Shown here piece by piece: positions 32,410 to 40,880 of a stretch of 64,000 nt of DNA. A model generated the notes under the pieces. The model saw only the letters and a program-made list of their open reading frames with translations. It was not told the DNA's origin and made no database searches. Both the position numbers and the translations under genes were made by a program. This DNA is from Nocardioides okcheonensis (GTDB taxonomy: Bacteria; Actinomycetota; Actinomycetes; Propionibacteriales; Nocardioidaceae). The DNA lies in the NCBI RefSeq assembly GCF_020991065.1, contig NZ_CP087710.1, forward strand, positions 4,154,001 through 4,218,000, written 5' to 3'. Each line of letters begins with the position of its first letter. Within the stretch, counting starts at the first letter, position 1.

Positions 32410-33813
32410 GTGGCAGCCCGCTTCGACCACCTGGTCGTCGCCGTCGAGGACCTCGACGAGGCGGCGGCCCGGTGGTCCGCGGCCGGGCTGCGCGCCGGGC
32501 GTGGGGGAGCGCACCCCGTCGGCACGGAGAACGTGCTGGTGCGGGGTCCCGGTCGGGCCTACGTCGAGCTGATCGCGGCCGGCCGCGACGAGCACAACCC
32601 GTGGCTCGACCGCGTCCGTGGGGCGCGCGGGCCGATCTCGTGGGCGGTCGCCGTCGACGACGTCGAGGCCGCGCGCACGACGCTGGCGGCCGCCGGCTTC
32701 GAGCCGGGTCCGGCCGTGCCGGGATCGCGGCGCACCCCGGACGGTGACGTCGTCGAGTGGGTGGTGTGCGACATCGGTTCCCAGCCCTACGACTGGACCC
32801 TCCCGTTCCTCATCCAGTGGACGACCCCGATGCCGCCCGGCCCTGCGGACGGACCGGTGGTCGAGTGGCTGGGGCTCACCCCGCCCGACCCCGACCGGGT
32901 CGCCGACCTGCTGCTCGCGCTCGGGTTCGCGCCGAGCGCGCACTGGCCACGCCGGGTGCTCCACGACGGTGCGGGCCTCCAGGTCACGCTGTCACCGGTC
33001 GGCGAGCCGGTCGACGTCCCGGGCGGCGCCGTCGTCCTCGTCGGCGCGGAGGCCGAGCCTCCCCGCGACGAGCCGCTCGCCTCGCTCACCCTCGCCGTCC
33101 CGTCCGGTGACCTCGCCGGGCACCTGCTCGACGGGGTCGCGGTGTCGACGCGGTCCGACCGCCGCCGCTTCCCCGCCGCCTCCCTGCTCCCGGCCGTCGA
33201 CGAGGCCTTCGCCCGGATGCGCGGCGACCTTGCCGACTGGCCGAACCCGCACCCGGTCGGGGTCCCACCGGCGGAGGAGGAGTACTCCCGCCGCGACCGC
33301 CCGGAGCGCTACCGCCTGCTCGCCGCGCGGACCGACGCCTGGGTCGACGCGGTCGTCGGCGCGGGCCTCGGCACGGCCGAGCGGGTCGACCCGGGCGCGG
33401 TGGCGTGGGTGGACCCGTCGCCCCTGCCCGCCAGTCGCACGACGGTCCTGCGCGGTCGCCCGGGCACGCTCGCGGTGGTGGTCGCGCTGCTCGACGACGA
33501 GACGTTCGTCCGGGTGGGTGTGGGCGAGCCCGTCGAGGTGCTCGACCTCCAGCCCGACTGCGGCTGCGACGCCTGCGACACCGGGTCGGCCGACCTGCTC
33601 GAGGCCGTCGACGCGGCGTTCCTGCTGGCCCTGTCGGGTGGCGTCCACGTGGTGCGCGCCGGCGACCGGGTGGTGCGTCGCTCGCTCGACGGCTGGAGCG
33701 GCACGGGCTCCTTCGGGCTCGACGAGGCGGAGCGCTGGCTCGCCGAGGCGGCCGACGGACGGCGTACGGACGGCGTCGTCGCGGGCGAGCCCTGGCTCAG
33801 CCGAGCCGACTGA
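32410..33813 (+). CDS. VOC (glyoxalase-like) domains fused to DUF6226
   Basis: 467 aa from GTG 32410. Residues about 1-225 resemble glyoxalase-like VOC domains: FDHLVVAVEDLDEAAARWSAAGL, RAYVELIAAG and the repeat-like WLGLTPPDPDRVADLLLALGF. Residues about 240-467 resemble DUF6226: DEAFARMRGDLADWPNPHP, EEEYSRRDRPERYRLLAARTDAWVDAVV and the cysteine-rich CGCDACDTGSADLLEAVDAAFL. Normally these are separate proteins. No function is established for DUF6226; VOC proteins bind metal and small molecules. It starts 13 bp after rocD. The 3' end overlaps the convergent ankyrin gene by 17 bp. Confidence 0.75.
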   Translation: MAARFDHLVVAVEDLDEAAARWSAAGLRAGRGGAHPVGTENVLVRGPGRAYVELIAAGRDEHNPWLDRVRGARGPISWAVAVDDVEAARTTLAAAGFEPGPAVPGSRRTPDGDVVEWVVCDIGSQPYDWTLPFLIQWTTPMPPGPADGPVVEWLGLTPPDPDRVADLLLALGFAPSAHWPRRVLHDGAGLQVTLSPVGEPVDVPGGAVVLVGAEAEPPRDEPLASLTLAVPSGDLAGHLLDGVAVSTRSDRRRFPAASLLPAVDEAFARMRGDLADWPNPHPVGVPPAEEEYSRRDRPERYRLLAARTDAWVDAVVGAGLGTAERVDPGAVAWVDPSPLPASRTTVLRGRPGTLAVVVALLDDETFVRVGVGEPVEVLDLQPDCGCDACDTGSADLLEAVDAAFLLALSGGVHVVRAGDRVVRRSLDGWSGTGSFGLDEAERWLAEAADGRRTDGVVAGEPWLSRAD

Positions 33814-34078
33814 CGACCCGCGCGAGTCCGGCCGAGCGGGCGGCCTCGAGCGGCGTCGTCCCCTCCAGCGGCGACCTGAGGTCGGGTGCGGCGCCCCGGT
33901 CGAGGAGCAGCAGCGCGACGTCCTCGCGACCGTCCTCGATGGCGGCGACGAGCGCGGTGGACTGCAGCTCGGGGTGGACGAAGTCGACGTCGACGCCCGC
34001 GTCGAGGTGGTGCTCGACGAGCGCGACGTCACCCGCGCAGGCGGCGGCGAAGAACGCCTTGTAGTCGCCGTGCGACAT
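33797..34078 (-). CDS. Small ankyrin-repeat protein
   Basis: 93 aa made of about three ankyrin repeats: DYKAFFAAACAGDVALVEHHLDAGVDVDFVHPELQSTALVAAIEDGREDVALLLLDRGAAPDLRSPLEGTTPLEAARSAGLARVV in sequence, with the typical TALVAAIEDGREDVALLLLDRGA unit. Mediates protein-protein contact; partner unknown. ATG 34078 overlaps the SDR stop by one base (TGATG), so it is probably translated together with the SDR. Confidence 0.82.
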   Translation of the reverse strand: MSHGDYKAFFAAACAGDVALVEHHLDAGVDVDFVHPELQSTALVAAIEDGREDVALLLLDRGAAPDLRSPLEGTTPLEAARSAGLARVVSRLG

Positions 34079-34839
34079 CAGCCGATGGTCAGGCCGCCGT
34101 CGACCGGGATCATCTGGCCGGTGACGTAGCCCGCGGCGTCGGAGGCCAGCCACACGGCGGTCGCGGCGAGCTCGTGCGGGTCGCCCTTGCGCCCCGCCGG
34201 CACCCGCTGGAGCGCGAGGTCGAGGTAGCCCTCGGGGTAGGTCTCGGTCATCTCGGAGGTGAAGAAACCGGGCGCGAGGGCGTTGACCCGGATGCCCTTG
34301 CGACCGGTCCACTGCTGCGCGAGGTCGCGGGTGAGGCCGCCGAGGCCGGCCTTGGAGGCGGAGTACGCCGCCTGCGGCAGGCCGCCGGTCGTGATCCCGA
34401 GGATCGAGGAGATGTTGATGATGCTCGACCCGGGCTGCATGACCCGGCCGCACGCCTGCGCCATCCAGTAGCAGCCGTTGAGGTTGACGTCGATCACCGA
34501 GCGGAACTGCTCCGGGGTCTCGCGGGTGGCCGGGACGGCGGTGCCGACGCCGGCGTTGTTGACCAGCACGTCGACCCGGCCGAACTTCTCCATCGCGGCG
34601 TCGACGAGCCGCTGGCACTGCTCGGGGTCGGCCACGTCGGTCTCGACGGTGAGCACGCGGCGACCCGTCGAGCGCACCGACTCGGCGACCCGCTCGAGCT
34701 TGTCGGCGCGACGGGCACCGAGCACGACGTCGGCCCCCGCCTCGGCGAAGACGTGCGCGAAGGCGACGCCCAGCCCGCTGGAGGCGCCGGTGACGATGAC
34801 GACCTTGTCGTCGAGGCGGAACAGGTCCATGACTCCCAT
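34078..34839 (-). CDS. SDR family oxidoreductase
   Basis: 253 aa, complete classical SDR: TGASSGLG cofactor motif, VNNAGVG, the active-site Ser in NISSILG, YSASK with catalytic Tyr and Lys, and VTGQMIPVDGG at the C-terminus. An acidic Asp-less R residue after the second strand (VVLGARRADKLE) favours NADPH. Substrate unknown. It is translationally coupled to the small ankyrin gene; the MFS gene lies just upstream on the same strand with 9 bp between. Confidence 0.92.
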   Translation of the reverse strand: MGVMDLFRLDDKVVIVTGASSGLGVAFAHVFAEAGADVVLGARRADKLERVAESVRSTGRRVLTVETDVADPEQCQRLVDAAMEKFGRVDVLVNNAGVGTAVPATRETPEQFRSVIDVNLNGCYWMAQACGRVMQPGSSIINISSILGITTGGLPQAAYSASKAGLGGLTRDLAQQWTGRKGIRVNALAPGFFTSEMTETYPEGYLDLALQRVPAGRKGDPHELAATAVWLASDAAGYVTGQMIPVDGGLTIG

Positions 34840-34848
34840 GGCGGGACC

Positions 34849-36099
34849 CTACGGCGTGGCGGTCGTCACCGACGGCGCCGGGGTGGTCGGGGCGCGCGGG
34901 AGGTCGCGCACCGCCCGCGAGCAGAGGACCAGGGCGCAGATTGCGACGTACGCGATGCCGGACGCGACCAGCACCCGCTCGTTGCCGAACGCGAGGCCGA
35001 GCGGTCCCCACGCGAGCTGGCCGACCGGCATCGCGACGAACGAGCCGAGCATGTCGTAGGAGTAGGCGCGGCTGAGCATGTCGTCGTCGATGTTCTCCTG
35101 CATGGCGAGCGCCCATCCCATCGAGAACACCTCGATCCCCATCCCGCCGACGAAGGCCGCGGCGACGAGCGCGACGACGACCGGCTCGACACCGAGCATC
35201 AGCATCGGCAGCGCCATCGTCGCGATGGAGGCCATGCCCCACAGCAGCGGCCGCTCGAGCCGGAACCGCAGCAGGACCACCGCCATCACGAGCAGGCCGG
35301 CCGCCTCCGCGGAGAGCACGAAGCCCCAGGCCTGGCGCCCGATCGTGTCCTCGGCGACGACCGGGCCCAGGGTGAGCAGCGCCCCGTTGTGGATCATGTT
35401 GAGCCCGCCGAAGCCCAGGACGACCACCCACAGCCACGTGACGCTGCGGAAGAACGTCCAGCCCTCGCGCAGGTCGGCCCACGTCGAGGACGCCTCGGCG
35501 CGCGCCGGTCGCGGCGGGATCCGCACCGGCGCGAGCAGGACGGCGGCCACGGCCCAGGTCAGCGCGTCGACGGCCAGCGCCCAGCCCGGGCCGGAGGTGA
35601 CGACGATGAACGCGCCGAGCGACGGCCCGAGGACGGTGAGCCCGTTGCGGGTCAGGGACAGCAGGGCGTTGGCCTGCTGGAGCGACTCGCGCGGCACCAG
35701 CTGCGGCACGAGGCCCGCCATCGCGGGCATCGACATCGCCGACACGGCACCGTGCACGGCGCTCAGCACGATGATCATCCAGAGCTCGGCGCGGTCGGTG
35801 AGCACGAGGAACGCGATGGTGCCCTGCGACAGCGCGGAGAGCACGTTGGAGACCTGCAGCACCACGGCGCGCGGGAACCGGTCGGAGATCACCCCGCCCC
35901 AGAGCAGCAGCAGGATCATCGGCACCGTGTGCGCGGCGAGGACCTGCCCGATCGCGATGGCCCGGCCGTCGATGTCGAGCACTGCGAAGGTCAGCGCGAT
36001 GTTGGCCATCATCGCGCCGAGGGTGTTGACCAGGCGCGAGGAGAAGTACCACGCGAAGTTCCGCTCGGCGAGCGGCGCGAGCGACGCCTTCCAGCTCAT
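34849..36099 (-). CDS. MFS transporter
   Basis: 416 aa with about 10-12 hydrophobic helices. Begins MSWKASLAPLAERNFAWYFSSRLVNTLG, and has the inter-helix loop RFPRAVVLQVSNVLSAL typical of the MFS_3/enterobactin-exporter-like branch. Probably an efflux pump; substrate unknown. ATG 36099 overlaps the stop of the regulator gene as ATGA, so the two are coupled. Confidence 0.88.
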   Translation of the reverse strand: MSWKASLAPLAERNFAWYFSSRLVNTLGAMMANIALTFAVLDIDGRAIAIGQVLAAHTVPMILLLLWGGVISDRFPRAVVLQVSNVLSALSQGTIAFLVLTDRAELWMIIVLSAVHGAVSAMSMPAMAGLVPQLVPRESLQQANALLSLTRNGLTVLGPSLGAFIVVTSGPGWALAVDALTWAVAAVLLAPVRIPPRPARAEASSTWADLREGWTFFRSVTWLWVVVLGFGGLNMIHNGALLTLGPVVAEDTIGRQAWGFVLSAEAAGLLVMAVVLLRFRLERPLLWGMASIATMALPMLMLGVEPVVVALVAAAFVGGMGIEVFSMGWALAMQENIDDDMLSRAYSYDMLGSFVAMPVGQLAWGPLGLAFGNERVLVASGIAYVAICALVLCSRAVRDLPRAPTTPAPSVTTATP

Positions 36100-36680
36100 C
36101 GCGGGCCCTCCGTCCGAGGGACCCAGCGGGTCTCCTCGCCGCCGAGCCCGCCGGCCATCGTGAAGGCGTTGCTCGTGGCGGAGACGTGCACCGTGTCGGG
36201 GGTCCCGGCCGGCCGGGCCTCGGCGTGCAGCAGGACGGACGCCTCGTGGAGCAGGTCGAGGACCTCGTGCCACACGGCGACCGGCACCCACGTCTCGAGG
36301 TCGCTGGAGGAGCCCGCGCCGGGCGCCGCGTCCAGCAGGCGCCGCTCCACCTCCAGCCCGGTGGCGCGGGCGTAGGCCACCCGGTCGTCGATCGCGTGGG
36401 AGCGGTCGGCGACCGCGCGCGAGGCGTCGTAGCGGTAGCGCTTGGCCAACCCGCCGCGGACCCTCTCCTCGCTCTCCACCACCAGCTCGCCGCTGTCGTG
36501 CAGCTGGCGCAGGTGGTAGGACGCGTTGGCGTGGGTGAGGTCGAGGGCGCGCGCCACCTCGGCGGCGCTCATCGCCTCCGCCGTCAGCAGCGAGAGGATC
36601 CGCAGCCGCACGGGGTGTGCGATCGCGCGCAGCCGCGCCACCGTCTCGGTGTCGGTCTCGTCCACGGCCCCACCCTCCAT
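36096..36680 (-). CDS. ArsR-type winged-helix regulator
   Basis: 194 aa. HTH at residues about 15-75: VARLRAIAHPVRLRILSLLTAEAMSAAEVARALDLTHANASYHLRQLHDSGELVVESEERVRGGLAKRYRY (given in outline). The rest is a helical ligand or dimerisation region. No Cys-rich metal site is seen. ATG 36680 chosen. It is in one operon with the MFS exporter and most likely represses it. The paired TTGGGGAGT motifs upstream are candidate binding sites. Confidence 0.87.
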   Translation of the reverse strand: MEGGAVDETDTETVARLRAIAHPVRLRILSLLTAEAMSAAEVARALDLTHANASYHLRQLHDSGELVVESEERVRGGLAKRYRYDASRAVADRSHAIDDRVAYARATGLEVERRLLDAAPGAGSSSDLETWVPVAVWHEVLDLLHEASVLLHAEARPAGTPDTVHVSATSNAFTMAGGLGGEETRWVPRTEGPR

Positions 36681-36686
36681 GAGTTG

Positions 36687-36741
36687 TTGGGGAGTGAGTC
36701 TGGGGGATGCCGCGCCGACTGTCAAACACCTCTTGGGGAGT
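36687..36741. promoter_or_regulatory. Two direct TTGGGGAGT motifs upstream of the ArsR-MFS operon
   Basis: TTGGGGAGT occurs at 36687-36695 and again at 36733-36741, 46 bp apart, directly before the regulator's start codon. They are plausible half-sites for autoregulation; only the repetition is observed. Confidence 0.4.
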
Positions 36742-36751
36742 CGTTCCGCCC

Positions 36752-36814
36752 GGTAGTCCAGTGAGGGATGGTCGTCGTGACGGCATCCGGGCAGCCAACC
36801 CTCACTGGACTACC
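36752..36814. repeat. 16-bp perfect inverted repeat with 31-bp spacer
   Basis: GGTAGTCCAGTGAGGG (36752-36767) and its complement (36799-36814), with three more pairs (TGG/CCA) after one mismatch. It lies between the divergent ArsR-MFS operon and the DUF4870 gene, so it is not a simple terminator position. Similar in size and layout to the inverted repeat at 7458 but with different sequence. Confidence 0.75.
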
Positions 36815-36921
36815 CTGACCCGACCCTGAACGCACCCCGGGAACCGGTGAAAACGGCCCGCGGACGTGGTTGGCTGGAGGCATCCACCACCCGGGCGACC
36901 GGGCCCACCGAGGAGCGAGAG

Positions 36922-37377
36922 ATGTCCGAGCAGTACCCGCAGCAGCCCTACGGCCAGCAGCCGCACGGCCAGCCGTCGTACGGCCCGCCGCAGCCGCCGA
37001 TGTCGCCGCAGGACGAGCGCACCTGGGGCATGCTGAGCCACGCCGGAGCCGTCGTGGCGATGCTCTTCTCCGCCGGGTTCCTGGGCTTCGTGGCCTCGGT
37101 CGCGGTCTACATGATCCACAAGGACCGCGGTCCGTTCGTGCGCTCGCACGCCGCGAACTCGATCAACGTCCAGATCTCGATGTTCGTCTGGCTCGTCGTG
37201 GCCGGCGTGCTCTACGTGATCCTCGGCCTCGTCACGCTCGGCATCGGCTTCGTGTTCTTCCTGCCGATCTTCGCCGTGCCGTTCGTCATCGCCGGCATCC
37301 TGCACGTCATCGGCGCGGTCAAGGCCTACAACGGCGAGTGGTGGAACCCGCCGCTCACCCCGCAGATCGTCCGCTGA
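36922..37377 (+). CDS. DUF4870 membrane protein
   Basis: 151 aa. The first 35 residues are rich in Gln, Pro, Gly and Tyr (SEQYPQQPYGQQPHGQPSYG); after DERTWGMLSHAGA come three hydrophobic segments (AVVAMLFSAGFLGFVASVAVYM, MFVWLVVAGVLYVILGLVTLG, FVFFLPIFAVPFVIAGILHVIGAV) and ends AYNGEWWNPPLTP. This matches DUF4870 (Tic20-like fold); function unknown. ATG 36922 follows GAGGAGCGAGAG. The 3' end overlaps the convergent nucleotidyltransferase gene by 23 bp. Confidence 0.87.
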   Translation: MSEQYPQQPYGQQPHGQPSYGPPQPPMSPQDERTWGMLSHAGAVVAMLFSAGFLGFVASVAVYMIHKDRGPFVRSHAANSINVQISMFVWLVVAGVLYVILGLVTLGIGFVFFLPIFAVPFVIAGILHVIGAVKAYNGEWWNPPLTPQIVR

Positions 37378-38146
37378 CCGGCGCGACGCCCAGCTCGGCC
37401 AGCACCTCGTCCTGCCAGGCGAACGCCGCTCGCGCCCGGGCGGCGAGGTCCGGCCCGGGCAGCAGCGCCTCGACCCGCTCGGCCGTGCCGGGCGGCAGGT
37501 CGGTGCGCAGGTAGCGCAGCCCGAAGTCGTGGCGGGCCGGGCAGTGCCGGACCCGCAGCAGCATCACCAGCGGCTCGACGGCGAAGCGCAGGTGGAACCA
37601 GGTTGCCTCGGCGAGGTCGCCGCGCGCGATCGCCCGCTGCACCAGCCAGGCGCCGGTCTCGCGACGTGCCGCAGCCTGCTCCACCGCGCGGGCGCGCTGC
37701 TCGGCCATCGGCTCCTCGGCGTCGTGCTCGAGGACCAGCAGCCCGTCCGGGTCGTGCAGGACGAGCGGCGTGCCGTGCCGACGCACGTCGATCGTCAGCC
37801 GCTCGGGCAGCGCGTCGACGTAGAGGTCGACGAGCCGGGTCGGGCGGGACAGGTCGGCCGCGTCGGGCTGGAGGTGGACGAAACCCTGCGCGGCGGTCGG
37901 CCACCGGTCGGCGCCCACGCGCCACACGTGGTCGACGTCGAAGCGCTCGTGGACCAGCGCCATCGTGGCGTCGTACGTCGCGGGGGCGGGCGCGTCGCAC
38001 CACACCTGCACGTCGAGGTCGGAGTGCTCGTCGTAGCCGCCGGTGACGGCCGAGCCGCTGACCACCACCACGCGCACCTGCGGGACCTGTGCGGGCAGGC
38101 CGCGCAGGAAGTCGAGCCAGTCGTCGTACCTGCCGAGGTCGGTCAC
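37355..38146 (-). CDS. Nucleotidyltransferase-fold protein
   Basis: 263 aa. The nucleotidyltransferase motif VVVSGSAVTGGYDEHSDLDVQVWC (GSxxxG...DxDxQ) is at residues about 25-50, so catalytic Asp residues are present. The rest is helical and reminiscent of aminoglycoside adenylyltransferase-like or DUF4037 proteins. The product could modify a small molecule or tRNA-like substrate; unknown. Start is GTG 38146. Convergent overlap with DUF4870 gene. Confidence 0.78.
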   Translation of the reverse strand: MTDLGRYDDWLDFLRGLPAQVPQVRVVVVSGSAVTGGYDEHSDLDVQVWCDAPAPATYDATMALVHERFDVDHVWRVGADRWPTAAQGFVHLQPDAADLSRPTRLVDLYVDALPERLTIDVRRHGTPLVLHDPDGLLVLEHDAEEPMAEQRARAVEQAAARRETGAWLVQRAIARGDLAEATWFHLRFAVEPLVMLLRVRHCPARHDFGLRYLRTDLPPGTAERVEALLPGPDLAARARAAFAWQDEVLAELGVAPVSGRSAG

Positions 38147-38184
38147 CGGGGCAGTATCGCGCGGCGAGGGGCTACCATGGGCAC

Positions 38185-38223
38185 GTGCCGTCGCAGATCC
38201 TGCTCCTTCGACAGCCGCGCTGA
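38185..38223 (+). CDS. leuS leader peptide (12 aa)
   Basis: A GTG at 38185 opens the frame V-P-S-Q-I-L-L-L-R-Q-P-R ending TGA at 38221-38223. The three Leu codons run CTG, CTC, CTT in a row. GAGGGG lies 13 bp upstream as a possible ribosome site. A terminator hairpin follows at 38251 and leuS at 38312. This is the layout of a transcription attenuator: ribosome stalling at Leu codons would prevent the terminator. Translation is inferred from the arrangement. Confidence 0.75.
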   Translation: MPSQILLLRQPR

Positions 38224-38250
38224 CCCACCGTCCAGGCAGTCATCGCGGCC

Positions 38251-38276
38251 ACCCCTCCATGCGTGAGGGGTTTTTT
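38251..38276 (+). terminator. Attenuator terminator upstream of leuS
   Basis: Stem ACCCCTC / GAGGGGT with a 7-nt loop, followed directly by a run of T (through 38276): one of the few T-run terminators in the window. Upstream, GCCGCG (38214-38219) and CGCGGC (38244-38249) can pair as a pause hairpin; GAGGGG at 38166-38171 can pair with the CCCCTC of the terminator arm. The 36-bp gap to leuS holds the ribosome site. Confidence 0.85.
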
Positions 38277-38311
38277 CATGTCGGCAGCAGGACCCACCAG
38301 GAGCGAGAGAG

Positions 38312-40810
38312 ATGAACCCCGAGCAGACCACCACCGAGTCCAGCCACGGCGAGACGACCTACGACATCGCGGCCACGGAGACCAAGTGGCAGCGGGTGTG
38401 GGAGGAGCTGGACCCCTTCCGCGCCGACGACGACAGCCCGCGCGAGAAGCGCTACGCGCTGACGATGTTCCCCTACCCGAGCGGCGACCTGCACATGGGC
38501 CACGCCGAGGTCTTCGCCCTGCACGACGTCGTCGCGCGCTACTGGTGGCAGCGCGGCTACGAGGTGCTGAACCCGATGGGCTTCGACTCCTTCGGGCTGC
38601 CGGCCGAGAACGCGGCGATCCGCAACGACGAGCACCCCGACACCTACACGCGCGCCAACATCGCGAAGTCGATCGAGTCGTGCCGCAGGTACGCCGCGTC
38701 GTTCGACTGGTCGCGGACGTTCAACACCTCCGACCCGGACTACTACCGCTGGACCCAGTGGTTGTTCCTGAAGTTCCACGAGCGCGGCCTGGCCTACCGC
38801 AAGAACAGCCCGGTCAACTGGTGCCCGCAGGACCAGACGGTGCTGGCCAACGAGCAGGTCGTGGGCGGGCAGTGCGAGCGGTGCGGGGCGGAGGTGACCA
38901 AGAAGGAGCTGACCCAGTGGTACTTCAAGATCACCGACTACGCCCAGGAGCTGCTGGACGGCCTGGACGAGCTGGAGCAGACCTGGCCGGACCGCGTCGT
39001 CACCGCGCAGCGCAACTGGATCGGCCGCTCCGAGGGCGCCCACGTCACCTTCACGCTGGCCACGGCGGGCGGTGAGCGCGACGTCGAGGTCTACACGACC
39101 CGACCGGACACGCTGTACGGCGCCACGTTCATGGTGGTCGCCGCCGACGCCGCGCTGGCCGCCGAGATCGTGCACCCCGACCGCGCGCAGGCGCTGGAGG
39201 ACTACCTGGTCGAGGTCCGCAAGGCCTCCGACATCGACCGGCTGGCCACCGACCGCCCGAAGACCGGCGTCGACCTGGGCATCACCGCGACCAACCCGGT
39301 CTCCGGCGAGCAGGTCCCGGTCTGGGCGAGCGACTACGTCCTGGCCGACTACGGCACCGGCGCGATCATGGCGGTGCCCGCCCACGACCAGCGCGACCTG
39401 GACTTCGCCCGCGCCATGGGCCTGCCGGTGCGCCGCGTCATCGACGTGGCCGGCGCCGACGACCCGGAGGAGAGCGGCGTCGCGACCTCGGGCGACGGGA
39501 CGTACGTCAACAGCGGTCCGCTGGACGGGCTGTCGGACAAGGCGTCGGGCATCCACTCGATCATCGAGCGACTGGAGGCCGAGGGCCGCGGGTCCGGCGC
39601 GGTCAACTACCGCCTGCGCGACTGGCTGCTGAGCCGCCAGCGCTACTGGGGTGCGCCGATCCCGATCGTGCACTGCCCCGAGCACGGCGAGGTGCCGGTG
39701 CCCGAGGACCAGCTGCCGGTGACCCTGCCGATGCTGCGGGGCGCGGACCTGAAGCCCCAGGGCACCTCGCCGCTGGGCGGGGCGACCGACTGGGTGAACA
39801 CGACCTGCCCGACCTGCGGCGGTCCCGCGACCCGGGACACCGACACCATGGACACCTTCGTGGACTCGTCCTGGTACATGTTCCGCTACTGCTCCCCGCA
39901 CGAGGCCGACGCGCCCTTCGACAGCGCGAAGGTCAACGCCTGGATGCCGACCAACCTGTACGTCGGTGGGGTGGAGCACGCCGTGCTGCACCTGCTGTAC
40001 GGCCGGTTCTTCACGAAGGTCCTGAACGACATGGGTCTGGTCGACTTCCGCGAGCCGTGGTCGGCCCAGCTGAACCAGGGCTTCGTGATCAACCAGGGCA
40101 AGAAGATGAGCAAGTCCCTGGGCAACGGCGTCAACCTGGGGGAGCAGCTGGCCGCCTTCGGCGTCGACGCCGTGCGCCTGACCCTGGTCTTCGCCGGCCC
40201 GCCGGAGGACGACATCGACTGGGCCAACATGTCGCCCGACGGCTCGCTGCGCTTCCTGCAGCGCGCGTGGCGGCTGTCCGGCGACGTCACCTCGGAGCCG
40301 GGCGTCGACGTCGCCGCCGGCGACCAGGCGCTGCGGCGGGTGACCGCCCGCACGGTGCACGACGCGGCCGGGCTGGTCGAGACGTACCGCTTCAACGTGA
40401 TGGTCGCCCGGGTGATGGAGCTGGTCAACGCGACCCGCAAGGCCATCGACTCCGGCTGCGGGCCCGCCGACCCGGCGGTCCGCGAGGCGGCGGAGGCGGT
40501 GACGATCCTGCTGTCGCTGGTCGCGCCCTACACGGCCGAGGAGATGTGGGAGCGGCTGGGGCACGAGCCCACCGTGGCCCGCGTCGGCTGGCCGGTCGTC
40601 GACGAGGCGCTGCTGGTCGAGGACACCGTCACCGCGGTCGTGCAGGTCAAGGGCAAGGTGAAGGGCCGCCTGGAGGTCTCCCCGGACATCTCCGAGGCCG
40701 ACCTGGAGGCGCTGGCGCTGGCCGACCCGGGCGTGCAGCGCGCGATCGACGGGGCGCAGGTGCGCAAGGTCGTCGTGCGCGCGCCCAAGCTGGTCAACAT
40801 CGTCGTCTGA
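38312..40810 (+). CDS. leuS: Leucyl-tRNA synthetase
   Basis: Charges tRNA-Leu with leucine; 832 aa, class Ia. HIGH-type motif [12 protein letters not shown] at residues about 55-66, a zinc-like CPQDQ...GGQCERCG segment, the CP1 editing domain, and KMSKS in [12 protein letters not shown]. The ATG has AGGAGCGAGAG upstream. Codon use is peculiar: of 65 leucines 64 are CTG and one is TTG (38762), with no CTC or CTT, while neighbours use CTC often. Expression is probably controlled by the leader-peptide attenuator. Confidence 0.98.
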   Translation: MNPEQTTTESSHGETTYDIAATETKWQRVWEELDPFRADDDSPREKRYALTMFPYPSGDLHMGHAEVFALHDVVARYWWQRGYEVLNPMGFDSFGLPAENAAIRNDEHPDTYTRANIAKSIESCRRYAASFDWSRTFNTSDPDYYRWTQWLFLKFHERGLAYRKNSPVNWCPQDQTVLANEQVVGGQCERCGAEVTKKELTQWYFKITDYAQELLDGLDELEQTWPDRVVTAQRNWIGRSEGAHVTFTLATAGGERDVEVYTTRPDTLYGATFMVVAADAALAAEIVHPDRAQALEDYLVEVRKASDIDRLATDRPKTGVDLGITATNPVSGEQVPVWASDYVLADYGTGAIMAVPAHDQRDLDFARAMGLPVRRVIDVAGADDPEESGVATSGDGTYVNSGPLDGLSDKASGIHSIIERLEAEGRGSGAVNYRLRDWLLSRQRYWGAPIPIVHCPEHGEVPVPEDQLPVTLPMLRGADLKPQGTSPLGGATDWVNTTCPTCGGPATRDTDTMDTFVDSSWYMFRYCSPHEADAPFDSAKVNAWMPTNLYVGGVEHAVLHLLYGRFFTKVLNDMGLVDFREPWSAQLNQGFVINQGKKMSKSLGNGVNLGEQLAAFGVDAVRLTLVFAGPPEDDIDWANMSPDGSLRFLQRAWRLSGDVTSEPGVDVAAGDQALRRVTARTVHDAAGLVETYRFNVMVARVMELVNATRKAIDSGCGPADPAVREAAEAVTILLSLVAPYTAEEMWERLGHEPTVARVGWPVVDEALLVEDTVTAVVQVKGKVKGRLEVSPDISEADLEALALADPGVQRAIDGAQVRKVVVRAPKLVNIVV

Positions 40811-40829
40811 CGTCCGAGCAGACGCACGA

Positions 40830-40863
40830 CAGCGGCCCCGGGGCGATCGCCCCGGGGCCGCTG
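40830..40863. terminator. Bidirectional terminator between leuS and the subtilase gene
   Basis: A 34-bp perfect palindrome centred on CGATCG, starting 20 bp after the leuS stop and ending 18 bp before the convergent subtilase stop. No T-run, but the stem is very stable (17 bp, almost all G-C). Confidence 0.8.
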
Positions 40864-40880
40864 CCGTCGTTGCGGGTGGG

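Noticed and set aside
38147..38311. T-box riboswitch before leuS
   Set aside because: No T-box consensus and no specifier loop structure seen; a leader frame with Leu codons and a T-run terminator explain the region better.
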